The position numbers and the translations under genes are program-made. A stretch of 64,000 nt of DNA from CALAEC01 sp050692915 (GTDB lineage Bacteria > Actinomycetota > UBA4738 > CALAEC01). Each line of letters opens with the position of its first letter. Position 1 is the stretch's first letter. This document shows positions 48,232 to 57,713 of this stretch, in pieces. Location: positions 1 through 64,000 of the forward strand of contig JBOGVU010000004.1 in the NCBI GenBank assembly GCA_050692915.1. The letters run 5' to 3'. Under the pieces are notes generated by a model. The model was given only the letters and a program-made list of their open reading frames with translations. It had not been told where the DNA came from and did not search any database.

Positions 48232-49500
48232 ATGGCCCCACCGAAGCTCCTGTACGCGTGCCTGGATGGACTTGGGGACGAGCCCGATCCCATCCTGGGC
48301 AACCGGACGCCGCTGGAGGCCGCGGCCACGCCGTTCCTGGACGACCTGGCCGCCCGGGGCCGCGTCGGCCTGGTGCACACCGTGGGCCCCGACATCGCCC
48401 CGGAGTCCGACATCGCCGTGTTCGCCATCCTCGGCTACGACCCCGCCGAGCAGCATCCCGGTCGGGGAGTCCTGGAAGCGCTGGGGTCGGGGATGGAGTT
48501 CCGGGACGACGACCTGGCGCACCGGGTGAACTTCGCCACCGGGGAGGACGGCCACATCGTGGACCGTCGGGTCGGCCGGGACCTGTCCAGCGAGGAGGCC
48601 CGGGCCCTGGCCGACGAGGTCAACGGCCGGCTGGAGCTCCCCGCGGCGACGTTCGAGCTGCGCCCCACGGTGGAGCACCGGGGCGCCCTGGTGATCCGGT
48701 CCACCGAGGGCCCGCTGTCGGCCGAGGTCTCCAACACCGACCCGGCGTACGCGAAGGTGGGGAGCCTCGGGGTGGCCCTGGAGACGTTCGAGGATGAGGT
48801 GGCCTGGGCCGAGCCGCTGGACGCCTCGGAGGAGGCCCGCCGGGCCGCCGACCTCACGAACGCGTTCGTCAGGGAGTCGGCCCGGATCCTGGATGCATCG
48901 GAGACGAACGCCCGGCGCCGGCGGGACGGCCGGCTCCCGGCTAACCTGATCCTGACGCGGGACGCCGGCGACCACCTCCCTCGGCTGACCCCGATCCGGG
49001 AGCGGTTCGGCCCGTCGTGGGGGTGCTTCGTGGAGATGCCGGTGGAGCGGGGGATCGCCATGGCCCTGGGGATGGGGGAAGTTCCGGCGCCCTCGCCGCC
49101 CGACCCGGAGGAGCGGTACGCGGCCTGGGCGGCGGTGGCGGTCGAAGCCTTGGGTGGGTACGACGCCCTGTACGTCCACATCAAGGGACCCGACATCCCG
49201 GCCCACGACGGCCGGGCCGAGGACAAGCGGGACGTCATCGAGGTGATCGACCGAGCCTTCTTCGGCCAGGTCCTCCCGGCCATCGACCCCGGCGGCGTGA
49301 TCCTGGCCGTGACCGCCGACCACGCCACATCGTGCCTCCGCAAGGCCCACACCGCCGATCCGGTCCCCTTACTCGTATGCGGGCCGGGGGTCCAGGCGGA
49401 CGGGGTCACGGCCTTCGGCGAGCGGTCCGCCGCCGACGGCTCCATCGGCACGATCCGTGGCGTCGACATCCTCCCGCGCCTGGTGTCCCTCCTCCGCTAG
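48232..49500 (+). CDS. apgM: 2,3-bisphosphoglycerate-independent phosphoglycerate mutase, archaeal type
   Basis: Converts 3- to 2-phosphoglycerate without a bisphosphate cofactor. The product has 422 residues from ATG 48232, the right length for the ApgM group and far shorter than GpmI. Alkaline-phosphatase-superfamily marks are LDGLGDEPDPILGNRTPLEAAATP with the first metal Asp and the nucleophile region, then SDIAVFAILGYDP, HIKGPDIPAHDGRAEDK and TADHATSCLRKAHTADPVPLLV, which provide the remaining metal ligands. It closes the glycolytic operon, 2 nt after tpiA. Phosphonopyruvate-decarboxylase-like misannotation is common in this family, but context favours mutase. Confidence 0.92.
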   Translation: MAPPKLLYACLDGLGDEPDPILGNRTPLEAAATPFLDDLAARGRVGLVHTVGPDIAPESDIAVFAILGYDPAEQHPGRGVLEALGSGMEFRDDDLAHRVNFATGEDGHIVDRRVGRDLSSEEARALADEVNGRLELPAATFELRPTVEHRGALVIRSTEGPLSAEVSNTDPAYAKVGSLGVALETFEDEVAWAEPLDASEEARRAADLTNAFVRESARILDASETNARRRRDGRLPANLILTRDAGDHLPRLTPIRERFGPSWGCFVEMPVERGIAMALGMGEVPAPSPPDPEERYAAWAAVAVEALGGYDALYVHIKGPDIPAHDGRAEDKRDVIEVIDRAFFGQVLPAIDPGGVILAVTADHATSCLRKAHTADPVPLLVCGPGVQADGVTAFGERSAADGSIGTIRGVDILPRLVSLLR

Positions 49501-49591
49501 CCCCCTAGGCCGGTCAGACCGGATAAGGGCTCGAAACCCCGCTCGGGGGGGGGCAATCCGGCGGAGGGGGTGGTGGCGTATTACTGCGAGA

Positions 49592-49618
49592 GGACCCAGC
49601 GTTGCTTGGGCTGGGTCC
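49592..49618. promoter_or_regulatory. perfect 9-bp dyad over the -35 region
   Basis: GGACCCAGC (49592-49600) is repeated inverted as GCTGGGTCC (49610-49618) with 9 bp between. The dyad brackets and overlaps the -35 box TTGCTT, the placing expected of a repressor operator. No candidate regulator gene lies beside it. Confidence 0.45.
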
Positions 49619-49630
49619 AGACACTAGTAT
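49602..49630 (+). promoter_or_regulatory. promoter of the peptide transporter operon
   Basis: TTGCTT (49602-49607) and TAGTAT (49625-49630) are 17 bp apart. Transcription would start near 49637, about 25 nt before GTG 49662. Confidence 0.65.
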
Positions 49631-49661
49631 CTGCTGGTCCTGGACCTGAGGGGGCGCACGA

Positions 49662-50654
49662 GTGGCGCAGGTCGCCAGCGAGCCGGTCGCGGCCGAACCG
49701 ATCGGCCCGGAGTTCGGCGGAGAGCCGAGCAAGCAGGTCGTCGGCCGGAGCCCGGGCCAGCTCTTCTGGCGCCGGTTCCGGCGAGACAAGTTTGCCGTGG
49801 CCGGGGTCGTGTTCATCGCGTTGATGATCGTGCTCGCCACCGTGGGGGCCCCCCTCCTGTCCGGCGTGGTGGGCCACGAGCAGAACGAGGTGTTCGTGTC
49901 CGAGGCCCTGAGCGAGATCGGGCTCCCGATCGGCCCGACCGGCGAGTTCTGGTTCGGGGCCGACACGGCCGGGCGGGACCTGTTCGTTCGGGTGCTCTAC
50001 GGGGCCAGAACCTCGCTGACGGTGGCCGTGGTGGCCACCGGCATCGCGCTGGTCATCGGCGTGACCCTGGGCCTGATCGCCGGCTTCTACCGGGGCAAGG
50101 TCGATACCTTCGTCTCCCGGCTGATCGACATCGTCCTGTCCCTGCCGATCCTCCTGCTGGCCCTGGGCCTGGTGGCGGCGTGCAGCCTCAGCCGGACCGG
50201 CTGCCTCGGGGGGCTGATCCGGCCGGGCGTGCTCCTGGTCAGCTACGTGATCGGGCTGTTCTCCTGGCCGTACATCGCCCGGATCGTCCGCGGCCAGGTC
50301 CTGTCCCTGCGGGAGAAGGAGTTCATCGAGGCCGCCCGGGCGCAGGGCGCCGGAGACGCCCGGATCATCTTCCGGGAGATCCTGCCGAACGTGACCGCCC
50401 CGATCATCGTGTACACGACCCTGATCATCCCGGCGAACATCCTGTTCGAGGCGGCCCTGTCGTTCCTGGGCATCGGGGTGAAGCCGGGGACCGCGTCATG
50501 GGGGAAGATGCTCGCCGACGCAGGAACCGGGATCTTCACCGTGGCCTGGTGGATGATGCTGTTCCCCGGCCTGTTCCTGTTCCTGACCACCCTGGCCTTC
50601 AACCTGGTCGGCGACGGTCTGCGGGACGCGCTCGACCCACGCACGGCTCGGTGA
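49662..50654 (+). CDS. peptide/nickel-type ABC transporter permease (DppC/OppC-like)
   Basis: Membrane subunit of 330 residues. A cytoplasmic N-terminus of about 45 residues precedes helix 1 (FAVAGVVFIALMIVLATVGAPLL). FGADTAGRDLFVRVLYGARTSL is the family hallmark. The EAA loop is EFIEAARAQGAGDARIIFREILPN, and AALSFLGIGVKPGTASWGKML closes the domain. Six hydrophobic helices are visible. It is first in the operon, ahead of its binding protein, an order different from the usual A-B-C-D-F. Confidence 0.93.
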   Translation: MAQVASEPVAAEPIGPEFGGEPSKQVVGRSPGQLFWRRFRRDKFAVAGVVFIALMIVLATVGAPLLSGVVGHEQNEVFVSEALSEIGLPIGPTGEFWFGADTAGRDLFVRVLYGARTSLTVAVVATGIALVIGVTLGLIAGFYRGKVDTFVSRLIDIVLSLPILLLALGLVAACSLSRTGCLGGLIRPGVLLVSYVIGLFSWPYIARIVRGQVLSLREKEFIEAARAQGAGDARIIFREILPNVTAPIIVYTTLIIPANILFEAALSFLGIGVKPGTASWGKMLADAGTGIFTVAWWMMLFPGLFLFLTTLAFNLVGDGLRDALDPRTAR

Positions 50655-50728
50655 AGCGATGACCGGCGAGAGAGAGGAGACGGCCTGGAGCACTCGGTGG
50701 TACTCGGGTACGTGAGAGAGGGGATGAC

Positions 50729-52558
50729 GTGAAGCGATATACGAGACTGATCGCCCTCGCCGGGGTGCTGGCCCTCGCGGCCGCCGCCTGCGGCGAGGAG
50801 GCGGCGCCGCCCGCAGCCGAGGGCGAAGAGGCCCAGCGGGGCGGAACGCTCCTGGCCGGCCTGGAGTCGGACGTCGATGACGCTTTCGACCCCCAGAAGG
50901 AGTACTACTCGGTCACGTGGGGCTTCTACCACTGTTGCCTCCTGCGGACGCTGATCACGACGCCGCTCACTACGGCCGAGAACGGAGGGGATGAGCCACA
51001 GCCGGACCTGGCCACGGATCTGCCGGAGGTCTCGGAGGACGGGCTCACCTACACCTTCACTATCCGGGACGGGGTGACCTTCGCCCCCCCGTATCAGGAC
51101 ACGGAGATCACGGCCCAGTCCTTCATCAACGCCATGGAGCGGGAGGCCACCCCGGCGGTCGGCGCCGGGTACCCGTTCTACTACTCGGTGATCGAGGGGT
51201 TCGACGAGTTCTCCGAAGGTGAGGCCGACACCATCTCCGGGATGACCGCGGTCGACGACAAGACCCTGGAGATCACCCTGAGCCGGCCGGCCGGGGACTT
51301 CCCGCTCCGGATGATGATGGCGGCGACAGCGCCGATCCCCGATGGGGCCGCCGACGGGCACGACAAGGACTACGGGCGGTTCCTGATCTCCTCGGGCCCG
51401 TACATGTTCGAGGGGGCGGACGAGGCCACGGCGCCGCCGGCCGAGCCCTTCCCCGGCTACGAGCCCGGGCGGTCGATCGTCCTGGTTCGGAACCCGTCAT
51501 GGAGCGCCGACACGGACCCCCTCCGGGAGGCGTACCTCGACCGGATGGAGATCCAGATCGGGCTGACGACCGACGACGGCGCCCTTCGGGTCGACAGCGG
51601 CGAGATGCATCTCATGCTCGACGCGATTCCGCCGGCCCAGCAGATCCAGGCGTACCAGGGGGATCCGGAGCGCCAGGACCAGCTGTTCTCCTTCACCGGC
51701 GACGGCACGTACTACGTGTCGATGAACGTGGCCGAGCCTCCATTCGACGACGTCAACGTCCGTCGGGCCGTGAACTTCGCCCTCGACCGGGCCGGCCTGC
51801 TCCAGATCCGGGGCGGACCGCTGTTCGGTGAGGTGGCGAACCACGCCATCACGGATCCGTTGACGAACTTCCTGAACGCGGACTACGATCCGTATCCATC
51901 GCCGGACGGTTCCGGCGATATCGCCGCGGCGCAGGAGGAGATGGCCCAGTCCGCGTACGACTCGGATGGGGATGGCGTCTGTGACGACCCGGTGTGCGAG
52001 AACGTCGTCTCGGTCACCGACGAGGCCGACCCATACCCCGACCAGTCGGCGCTGATCAGCCAGAACCTCGAGCCGCTGGGGCTCACCTTGGACGTCACGA
52101 CGCAGGAGCGCACCACGATGTACGACAGCTGCAACGACCCCGGTGCGCACGTGGCGCTGTGCCTGGGCCCCGGGTGGTCCAAGGACTACTCGGACGCCAC
52201 CACGTTCGGCGAGGCGCTGTTCGGATCGGCGGCCGTCGGTCCGGACTCGTGCTGCAACTACGCCCTGGTGGGGGCCCCTTCGGACGTCCTGGAGGAGCAC
52301 GGCTACGAGGTCACCGAGGTCCCCAGCGTCGACGCCGATTTCCTGGCGTGCGACGAGATGGAGCTCGGGGACGAACGGCTCCAGTGCTGGGCCGACTTCG
52401 ACCGGAAGATCACCGAAGAGGTCGTGCCGTGGGTTCCGATCAGCTTCTTCCGCGACGCGTTCATCGTGAGTGACGCGGTCCGGAACTTCGACTACGACCA
52501 GTTCTCGGGTCAGCCCGATCTCGCTGGCTTGTCGCTCGCGGGCGGAGGCTCCGCCTAG
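50729..52558 (+). CDS. peptide/nickel-type ABC substrate-binding lipoprotein (family 5)
   Basis: Extracellular receptor of 609 residues. The lipoprotein signal MKRYTRLIALAGVLALAAAAC has Cys at 21, and an Ala/Glu-rich linker follows. SBP family 5 features are GGTLLAGLESDVDDAFDPQ, LPEVSEDGLTYTFTIRDGVTF, AVDDKTLEITLSRPAGDFP, DVNVRRAVNFALDRAGLLQI and the long C-terminal half around QNLEPLGLTLDVTTQ. The mature chain is acidic with many cysteines (HCCLLR, DSCCNYA, CDDPVCENV). Ligand could be a peptide, sugar or opine. It stands between the two permease genes, and a hairpin follows. Confidence 0.92.
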   Translation: MKRYTRLIALAGVLALAAAACGEEAAPPAAEGEEAQRGGTLLAGLESDVDDAFDPQKEYYSVTWGFYHCCLLRTLITTPLTTAENGGDEPQPDLATDLPEVSEDGLTYTFTIRDGVTFAPPYQDTEITAQSFINAMEREATPAVGAGYPFYYSVIEGFDEFSEGEADTISGMTAVDDKTLEITLSRPAGDFPLRMMMAATAPIPDGAADGHDKDYGRFLISSGPYMFEGADEATAPPAEPFPGYEPGRSIVLVRNPSWSADTDPLREAYLDRMEIQIGLTTDDGALRVDSGEMHLMLDAIPPAQQIQAYQGDPERQDQLFSFTGDGTYYVSMNVAEPPFDDVNVRRAVNFALDRAGLLQIRGGPLFGEVANHAITDPLTNFLNADYDPYPSPDGSGDIAAAQEEMAQSAYDSDGDGVCDDPVCENVVSVTDEADPYPDQSALISQNLEPLGLTLDVTTQERTTMYDSCNDPGAHVALCLGPGWSKDYSDATTFGEALFGSAAVGPDSCCNYALVGAPSDVLEEHGYEVTEVPSVDADFLACDEMELGDERLQCWADFDRKITEEVVPWVPISFFRDAFIVSDAVRNFDYDQFSGQPDLAGLSLAGGGSA

Positions 52559-52577
52559 GAACGACGGGCGAGGGGAT

Positions 52578-52605
52578 GAGTGGGGGTCCGTCGGGGCCCC
52601 CACTC
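52578..52605 (+). terminator. hairpin between binding-protein and permease genes
   Basis: GAGTGGGGG (52578-52586) pairs perfectly with CCCCCACTC (52597-52605); three more pairs, one of them G-T, extend the stem to 12 bp with a 4-nt loop. It starts 19 nt after the binding-protein stop codon. A GATAAT at 52617-52622 just downstream may restart transcription for the permease. Confidence 0.6.
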
Positions 52606-52632
52606 CCCTCGTGGGGGATAATCGGGGGCGAC

Positions 52633-53604
52633 ATGGGACGGTACCTGATCCGGCGGACGCTGTTCCTGGCCTTGGTGCTGGTGACCGTGTCCTTCCTGAC
52701 GTTCCTGATCTTCTACAAGCTTCCGCCGGGCGACCCGGCGCGGAGGGCCGCGGGCCGGCGGACCAGCCCGGACATCATCCAGCAGGCCCGAGAGAACCTC
52801 GGGCTGGACAGGCCCTGGTACGTGCAGTACGGCCGGTTCGCCAAGGGCCTGGTCCCGTGGCCGGGGTTCTTCCTGAACGAGCAGGTGTACTTCTCCTACA
52901 ACAACTTCGTCCCGGTCAAAGAGCAGCTCTACCAACGGCTCCCCGTCACCGCCGTGATGGCGGTCGGCGCCTCGGTGGTGTGGGTCCTCATCGGGCTCCC
53001 GATCGGGATCATGTCGGCGATCAAACCGAGGTCGACCCGGGACCGGGCCGGGATGCTCTTTGCGCTCTTCGGCGTGTCCGCCCCGGTGTTCTGGCTCGGC
53101 TACGTGATGCTGTACGTGTTCTGGTTCAAGCTGAGCTGGTTCCCGGGGAGCACCCTGCCCATCGACGAGACGCTCTGGGAGTCCGTGCTCCGGGGCCGCT
53201 TCGTCCTGCCCTGGATCACGCTCTCGTTGACCTTCGCCGCCTTCTACGCTCGGATGACCCGCTCCAACCTGATCGAGACCATGAGCGAGGACTACATCCG
53301 GACGGCTCGCGCCAAGGGACTGTCGGAGCGTCGGGTGATCTTCAAGCACGGCCTCCGCGCGGCGCTGACTCCCGTGGTGACGATGTTCGGGCTCGACCTG
53401 GGGATCCTGCTCGGTGGGGCCGTCATCACCGAGCAGGTGTTCAACCTCCCCGGCATTGGCCACTACGTCATCGACGCGCTGACCACGAACGACTTCCCCG
53501 CGGTGATGGGGGTCACCGTGTTCGCGGCGCTCTTCATCATCGTGGCGAACCTCCTGGTCGACGTGGCCTACGCATTCCTCGACCCGCGGGTGAGGTACGG
53601 GTAG
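52633..53604 (+). CDS. peptide/nickel-type ABC transporter permease (DppB/OppB-like)
   Basis: Second membrane subunit, 323 residues from ATG 52633. The start MGRYLIRRTLFLALVLVTVSFLTF is the typical first helix. KLPPGDPARRAAG and LGLDRPWYVQYGRF are family landmarks. The EAA loop is DYIRTARAKGLSERRVIFKHGLRAALTP, followed by LLGGAVITEQVFNLPGIGHYVIDAL. The gene's stop shares one base with the following ATPase start. Confidence 0.93.
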   Translation: MGRYLIRRTLFLALVLVTVSFLTFLIFYKLPPGDPARRAAGRRTSPDIIQQARENLGLDRPWYVQYGRFAKGLVPWPGFFLNEQVYFSYNNFVPVKEQLYQRLPVTAVMAVGASVVWVLIGLPIGIMSAIKPRSTRDRAGMLFALFGVSAPVFWLGYVMLYVFWFKLSWFPGSTLPIDETLWESVLRGRFVLPWITLSLTFAAFYARMTRSNLIETMSEDYIRTARAKGLSERRVIFKHGLRAALTPVVTMFGLDLGILLGGAVITEQVFNLPGIGHYVIDALTTNDFPAVMGVTVFAALFIIVANLLVDVAYAFLDPRVRYG

Positions 53605-54613
53605 TGGGGGAGCCGCTCCTGGAAGTGCGGGATCTGACCGTCCATTTCCCGACCGACGACGGCCTGGTGAAGGCCGTTGACGGCGTGTCGTTCTCGGTCG
53701 ACCGGGGGGAGACCCTCGGCGTGGTGGGGGAGTCGGGCTCCGGCAAGACCGTGACGTTCCTTACGGTGATGGGGCTGATCAGCCGGAAGTCGGCCCACGT
53801 GAGCGGCGAGGTCATCTTTCAGGGCCAGAACCTGCTCGAGCTGCCGGACGAGGACATGCAGGACATCCGGGGGTCCCGGATCAGCATGATCTTCCAGGAT
53901 CCCATGACCTCGCTCCACCCCTACTACCGGGTGGGGGAGCAGATCGTGGAGGCCATCCGCACCCACCAGGACATCTCGAAGCGCGATGCCCGGAAGCAGG
54001 CCGTGGAGATGCTCCGCCGGGTAGGCATCCCTCGCCCCGACGAGAGGGTCCGCCAGTACCCGCATGAGTTCTCGGGCGGGATGCGCCAGCGGGCCATGAT
54101 CGCAATGGCTCTGTCCCTGAACCCCGATCTCCTCATCGCGGACGAGCCGACCACGGCGCTCGATGTGACCGTCCAAGCACAGATCCTCGACCTGATCGGC
54201 CGGCTGAAGGACGAGTTCGATGCATCGGTCGTGATCATCACGCACGACCTCGGCGTGGTGGCCGAGCACGCCGACCACGTCCAGGTGATGTACGCGGGGA
54301 GGATCGCCGAGTCCGGGCGACGTAACGACATCTACTACGGCGCGCGCCACCCGTACACGTGGGGCCTCCTGCAGTCGATCACCAGACTCGATCAGCCCAG
54401 GCAGGAGCGGCTCCGCCCGATCCGGGGCCTCCCGCCGTCGTTGATCTTCGTGCCGTCCGGGTGCCCGTTCCACCCGCGGTGTCCTTACGTCATGGACGTG
54501 TGCAAGACCGAGGTGCCACCGCTCCTCAGTGAGGACGGAAAGCATGCCTCGGCCTGTCACCTTCCGCTGGCCGAGAAGGAGCGGATCTTCAACGAGGACG
54601 TGGCGGTGAAGAC

Positions 54614-54617
<4 letters not shown>
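53604..54617 (+). CDS. peptide/nickel-type ABC transporter ATP-binding protein (DppD/OppD-like)
   Basis: ATPase of 337 residues from GTG 53604. Walker A GESGSGKTV, Q-loop MIFQDPMTSLHPYYRVGEQI, signature FSGGMRQRAMIAMAL, Walker B LLIADEPTTALDVTVQAQI and switch His in VIITHDLGVVAEHADHV are all canonical. The C-terminal oligopeptide-transporter extension with cysteines (GCPFHPRCPYVMDVCKTE) binds an iron-sulfur cluster in some relatives. It overlaps the next gene by 4 nt. Confidence 0.95.
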
Positions 54618-55867
<1,250 letters not shown>

Positions 55868-55893
55868 AGGCCCAAGTTCGGAAGGGATCCACC

Positions 55894-56118
55894 ATGCTGA
55901 TCGCCACCGTCATCGTGCTCCAGGTGATCTCCGCCATCCTGATGGTGCTGTTCATCCTGCTCCACGCGGGACGAGGCGGGGGCCTGTCCGACATGTTCGG
56001 CGGAGGGTCCGGTCTGGCCGGCGGCACCGCGGTCGAGCGGAACCTCGACCGGGTCACCGTGGCCACGGCCGTCGTCTTCGCGGTGACCACGTTCTACCTC
56101 GCCTGGAAGTGGGTGTAG
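55894..56118 (+). CDS. secG: preprotein translocase subunit SecG
   Basis: Small membrane subunit of the SecYEG channel, 74 residues from ATG 55894, with GGAAGGGA upstream. Two transmembrane helices (about 3-23 and 54-72) flank the conserved loop LHAGRGGGLSDMFGGG and NLDRVTVATAVVF. In many actinobacteria secG directly follows tpiA; here the peptide transporter operon has come between them. The next gene starts 10 nt before the secG stop. Confidence 0.93.
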   Translation: MLIATVIVLQVISAILMVLFILLHAGRGGGLSDMFGGGSGLAGGTAVERNLDRVTVATAVVFAVTTFYLAWKWV

Positions 56119-57713
56119 GGGCCCAGGGGCCCCGATCCCTGCTCGTCCTCCTGGTCGCCGTGGCGCTCCTGGCGGCCGGCTGCACAACCCCTCCCGGGCC
56201 TGAGGAGGGCCCGGTGGCGGGTCCCTCGGTGGGAGCCACGCCTCGGACCTCGCTCCGCCTGGCCACCTCCCTCCCCACGAGCCTGGACCCGCGCGAGCTG
56301 AACTCGGCCGACGGGCTCCAGCTGGCCGCCCAGCTGTTCGATGGGCTGGTGGGCTACGACCCCACCACGCACGAAGCGATCCCGGGGGCGGCGGAGCGGT
56401 GGGACGTCGAGGAAGGAGGGAGCCGGTTCGTCTTCCACCTCCGTCAAGGGATGACCTTCCACGACGGCAGCCCGGTACGGGCCCAGGACTTCGTGTTCGC
56501 CTGGAACCGGCTGGCCGACCCTCTGGCGGCCGCGCCGTACGCGTTCCTGCTCGAGTCGGTCGAAGGGTTCGATCGATACCAGCAGCAGATCCGGGTGACC
56601 AGGCTATCGGGGGCGGTGGCCCGGGACGACCGCACCCTGGAGGTGACGCTCGTCCGCCCCTGGCGCGATTTCGTCTCGCTCCTGGGCCATCCGGCGCTGT
56701 CTCCCGTCCCGCCGGGCGCCGGCGGGGGGTCCTTCGCGTCCCAGCCGGTCGGGAACGGGCCCTACCGTCTGGCCGCCCCCATCTCGCCGGGAACCCCGCT
56801 GCTCCTGCTGCGCTTCGACGGCTATTTCGGGACCCTCCCTCTCGTCCCGACCCTCGAGTATCGAACCTTCGACGTGGCCTCGGATGCCTGGCCGGAGTTC
56901 CTTGCCGCCGAGCTGGACGTGGCCCCCATACCGCCGGCGCTCCTGGCCGAGGCCGAGAGCAGCTACGGGGACCACGGCATCACCGAGCTGGCCCAGCTCC
57001 TGTACTGCGGCTTCGACCAGGAGGACCCTCGCTTCGCCGATCCGGCCCTGCGGCGGGCGGTCTCCCTGGCCATGGGCCGGGACGTCGTGGCGGCCGACGT
57101 GTACGGCGGCGCCGCCATCCCGGCCACTGGGATCATCCCCCCCTCGCTGCCCGGCTACCGACCGGACACCTGCGGGGGCCGGTGCCTGCGCGACCTGGAG
57201 GCCGCCCGAGCCCAGGCCGCCGAGGTGCCTCGAGCCAGCCGAACCTTCTCCCTCGACTACCCCGCGTCGCCCCTGGCCGACCAGCTCGCCCGGACCCTAG
57301 TGGCGCAGCTCGGGGAGGCCGGGCTCATGGTGACGCCCCGGGCCCGAAACCCGATCCGGTTCCAGGACGTGCTGGAGGACGGGGGACAGGACCTGTTCTG
57401 CCTGGTGTGGACGGCGGACTATCCCCGGCCCCAGGCCCTCCTGGAGCCCCTGGTCGAATCGGGGTCGGCCGACAATCACTCAAACGTCTCCGACCGGGAC
57501 CTCGATGTCCTGCTGGAGCGAGGGCGGGCCGAGGCGAACGCCGAGATCCGGACCGAGGTCTACGCCGAGGCCGAGCGCCTGGTCCTGGAGCGGATGCACG
57601 TGATCCCCGTGGTCTGGTTCCGCTCCCACCTGGCGGTCCGCCCCGGCGTGGAGGGGTTCGTGGTCGACCCGCTGGGCCGGTACGATGCCGCCACGCTCCG
57701 GCTCGGCGCGTAG
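56109..57713 (+). CDS. ABC substrate-binding lipoprotein, family 5
   Basis: The product has 534 residues, starting at GTG 56109 within the secG 3' end. The signal has hydrophobic core RSLLVLLVAVALLAAGC with lipobox Cys at about 25. Family-5 features are RLATSLPTSLDPRELNSADG, AAERWDVEEGGSRFVFHLRQGMTFHDGSPV, ARDDRTLEVTLVRPWRDF, QPVGNGPYRLAAPI and DPALRRAVSLAMGRDVVAADV. The tail EAERLVLERMHVIPVVWFRSH is typical of oligopeptide-binding proteins. No permease genes accompany it, so it may share the transporter 2-6 kb upstream. Confidence 0.9.
   Translation: MGVGAQGPRSLLVLLVAVALLAAGCTTPPGPEEGPVAGPSVGATPRTSLRLATSLPTSLDPRELNSADGLQLAAQLFDGLVGYDPTTHEAIPGAAERWDVEEGGSRFVFHLRQGMTFHDGSPVRAQDFVFAWNRLADPLAAAPYAFLLESVEGFDRYQQQIRVTRLSGAVARDDRTLEVTLVRPWRDFVSLLGHPALSPVPPGAGGGSFASQPVGNGPYRLAAPISPGTPLLLLRFDGYFGTLPLVPTLEYRTFDVASDAWPEFLAAELDVAPIPPALLAEAESSYGDHGITELAQLLYCGFDQEDPRFADPALRRAVSLAMGRDVVAADVYGGAAIPATGIIPPSLPGYRPDTCGGRCLRDLEAARAQAAEVPRASRTFSLDYPASPLADQLARTLVAQLGEAGLMVTPRARNPIRFQDVLEDGGQDLFCLVWTADYPRPQALLEPLVESGSADNHSNVSDRDLDVLLERGRAEANAEIRTEVYAEAERLVLERMHVIPVVWFRSHLAVRPGVEGFVVDPLGRYDAATLRLGA

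Noticed and set aside
49507..49525. Short inverted repeat CCGGT/ACCGG after apgM as a terminator
   Set aside because: Only a 5-bp stem with a 3-nt loop and no T-run; too weak to call.
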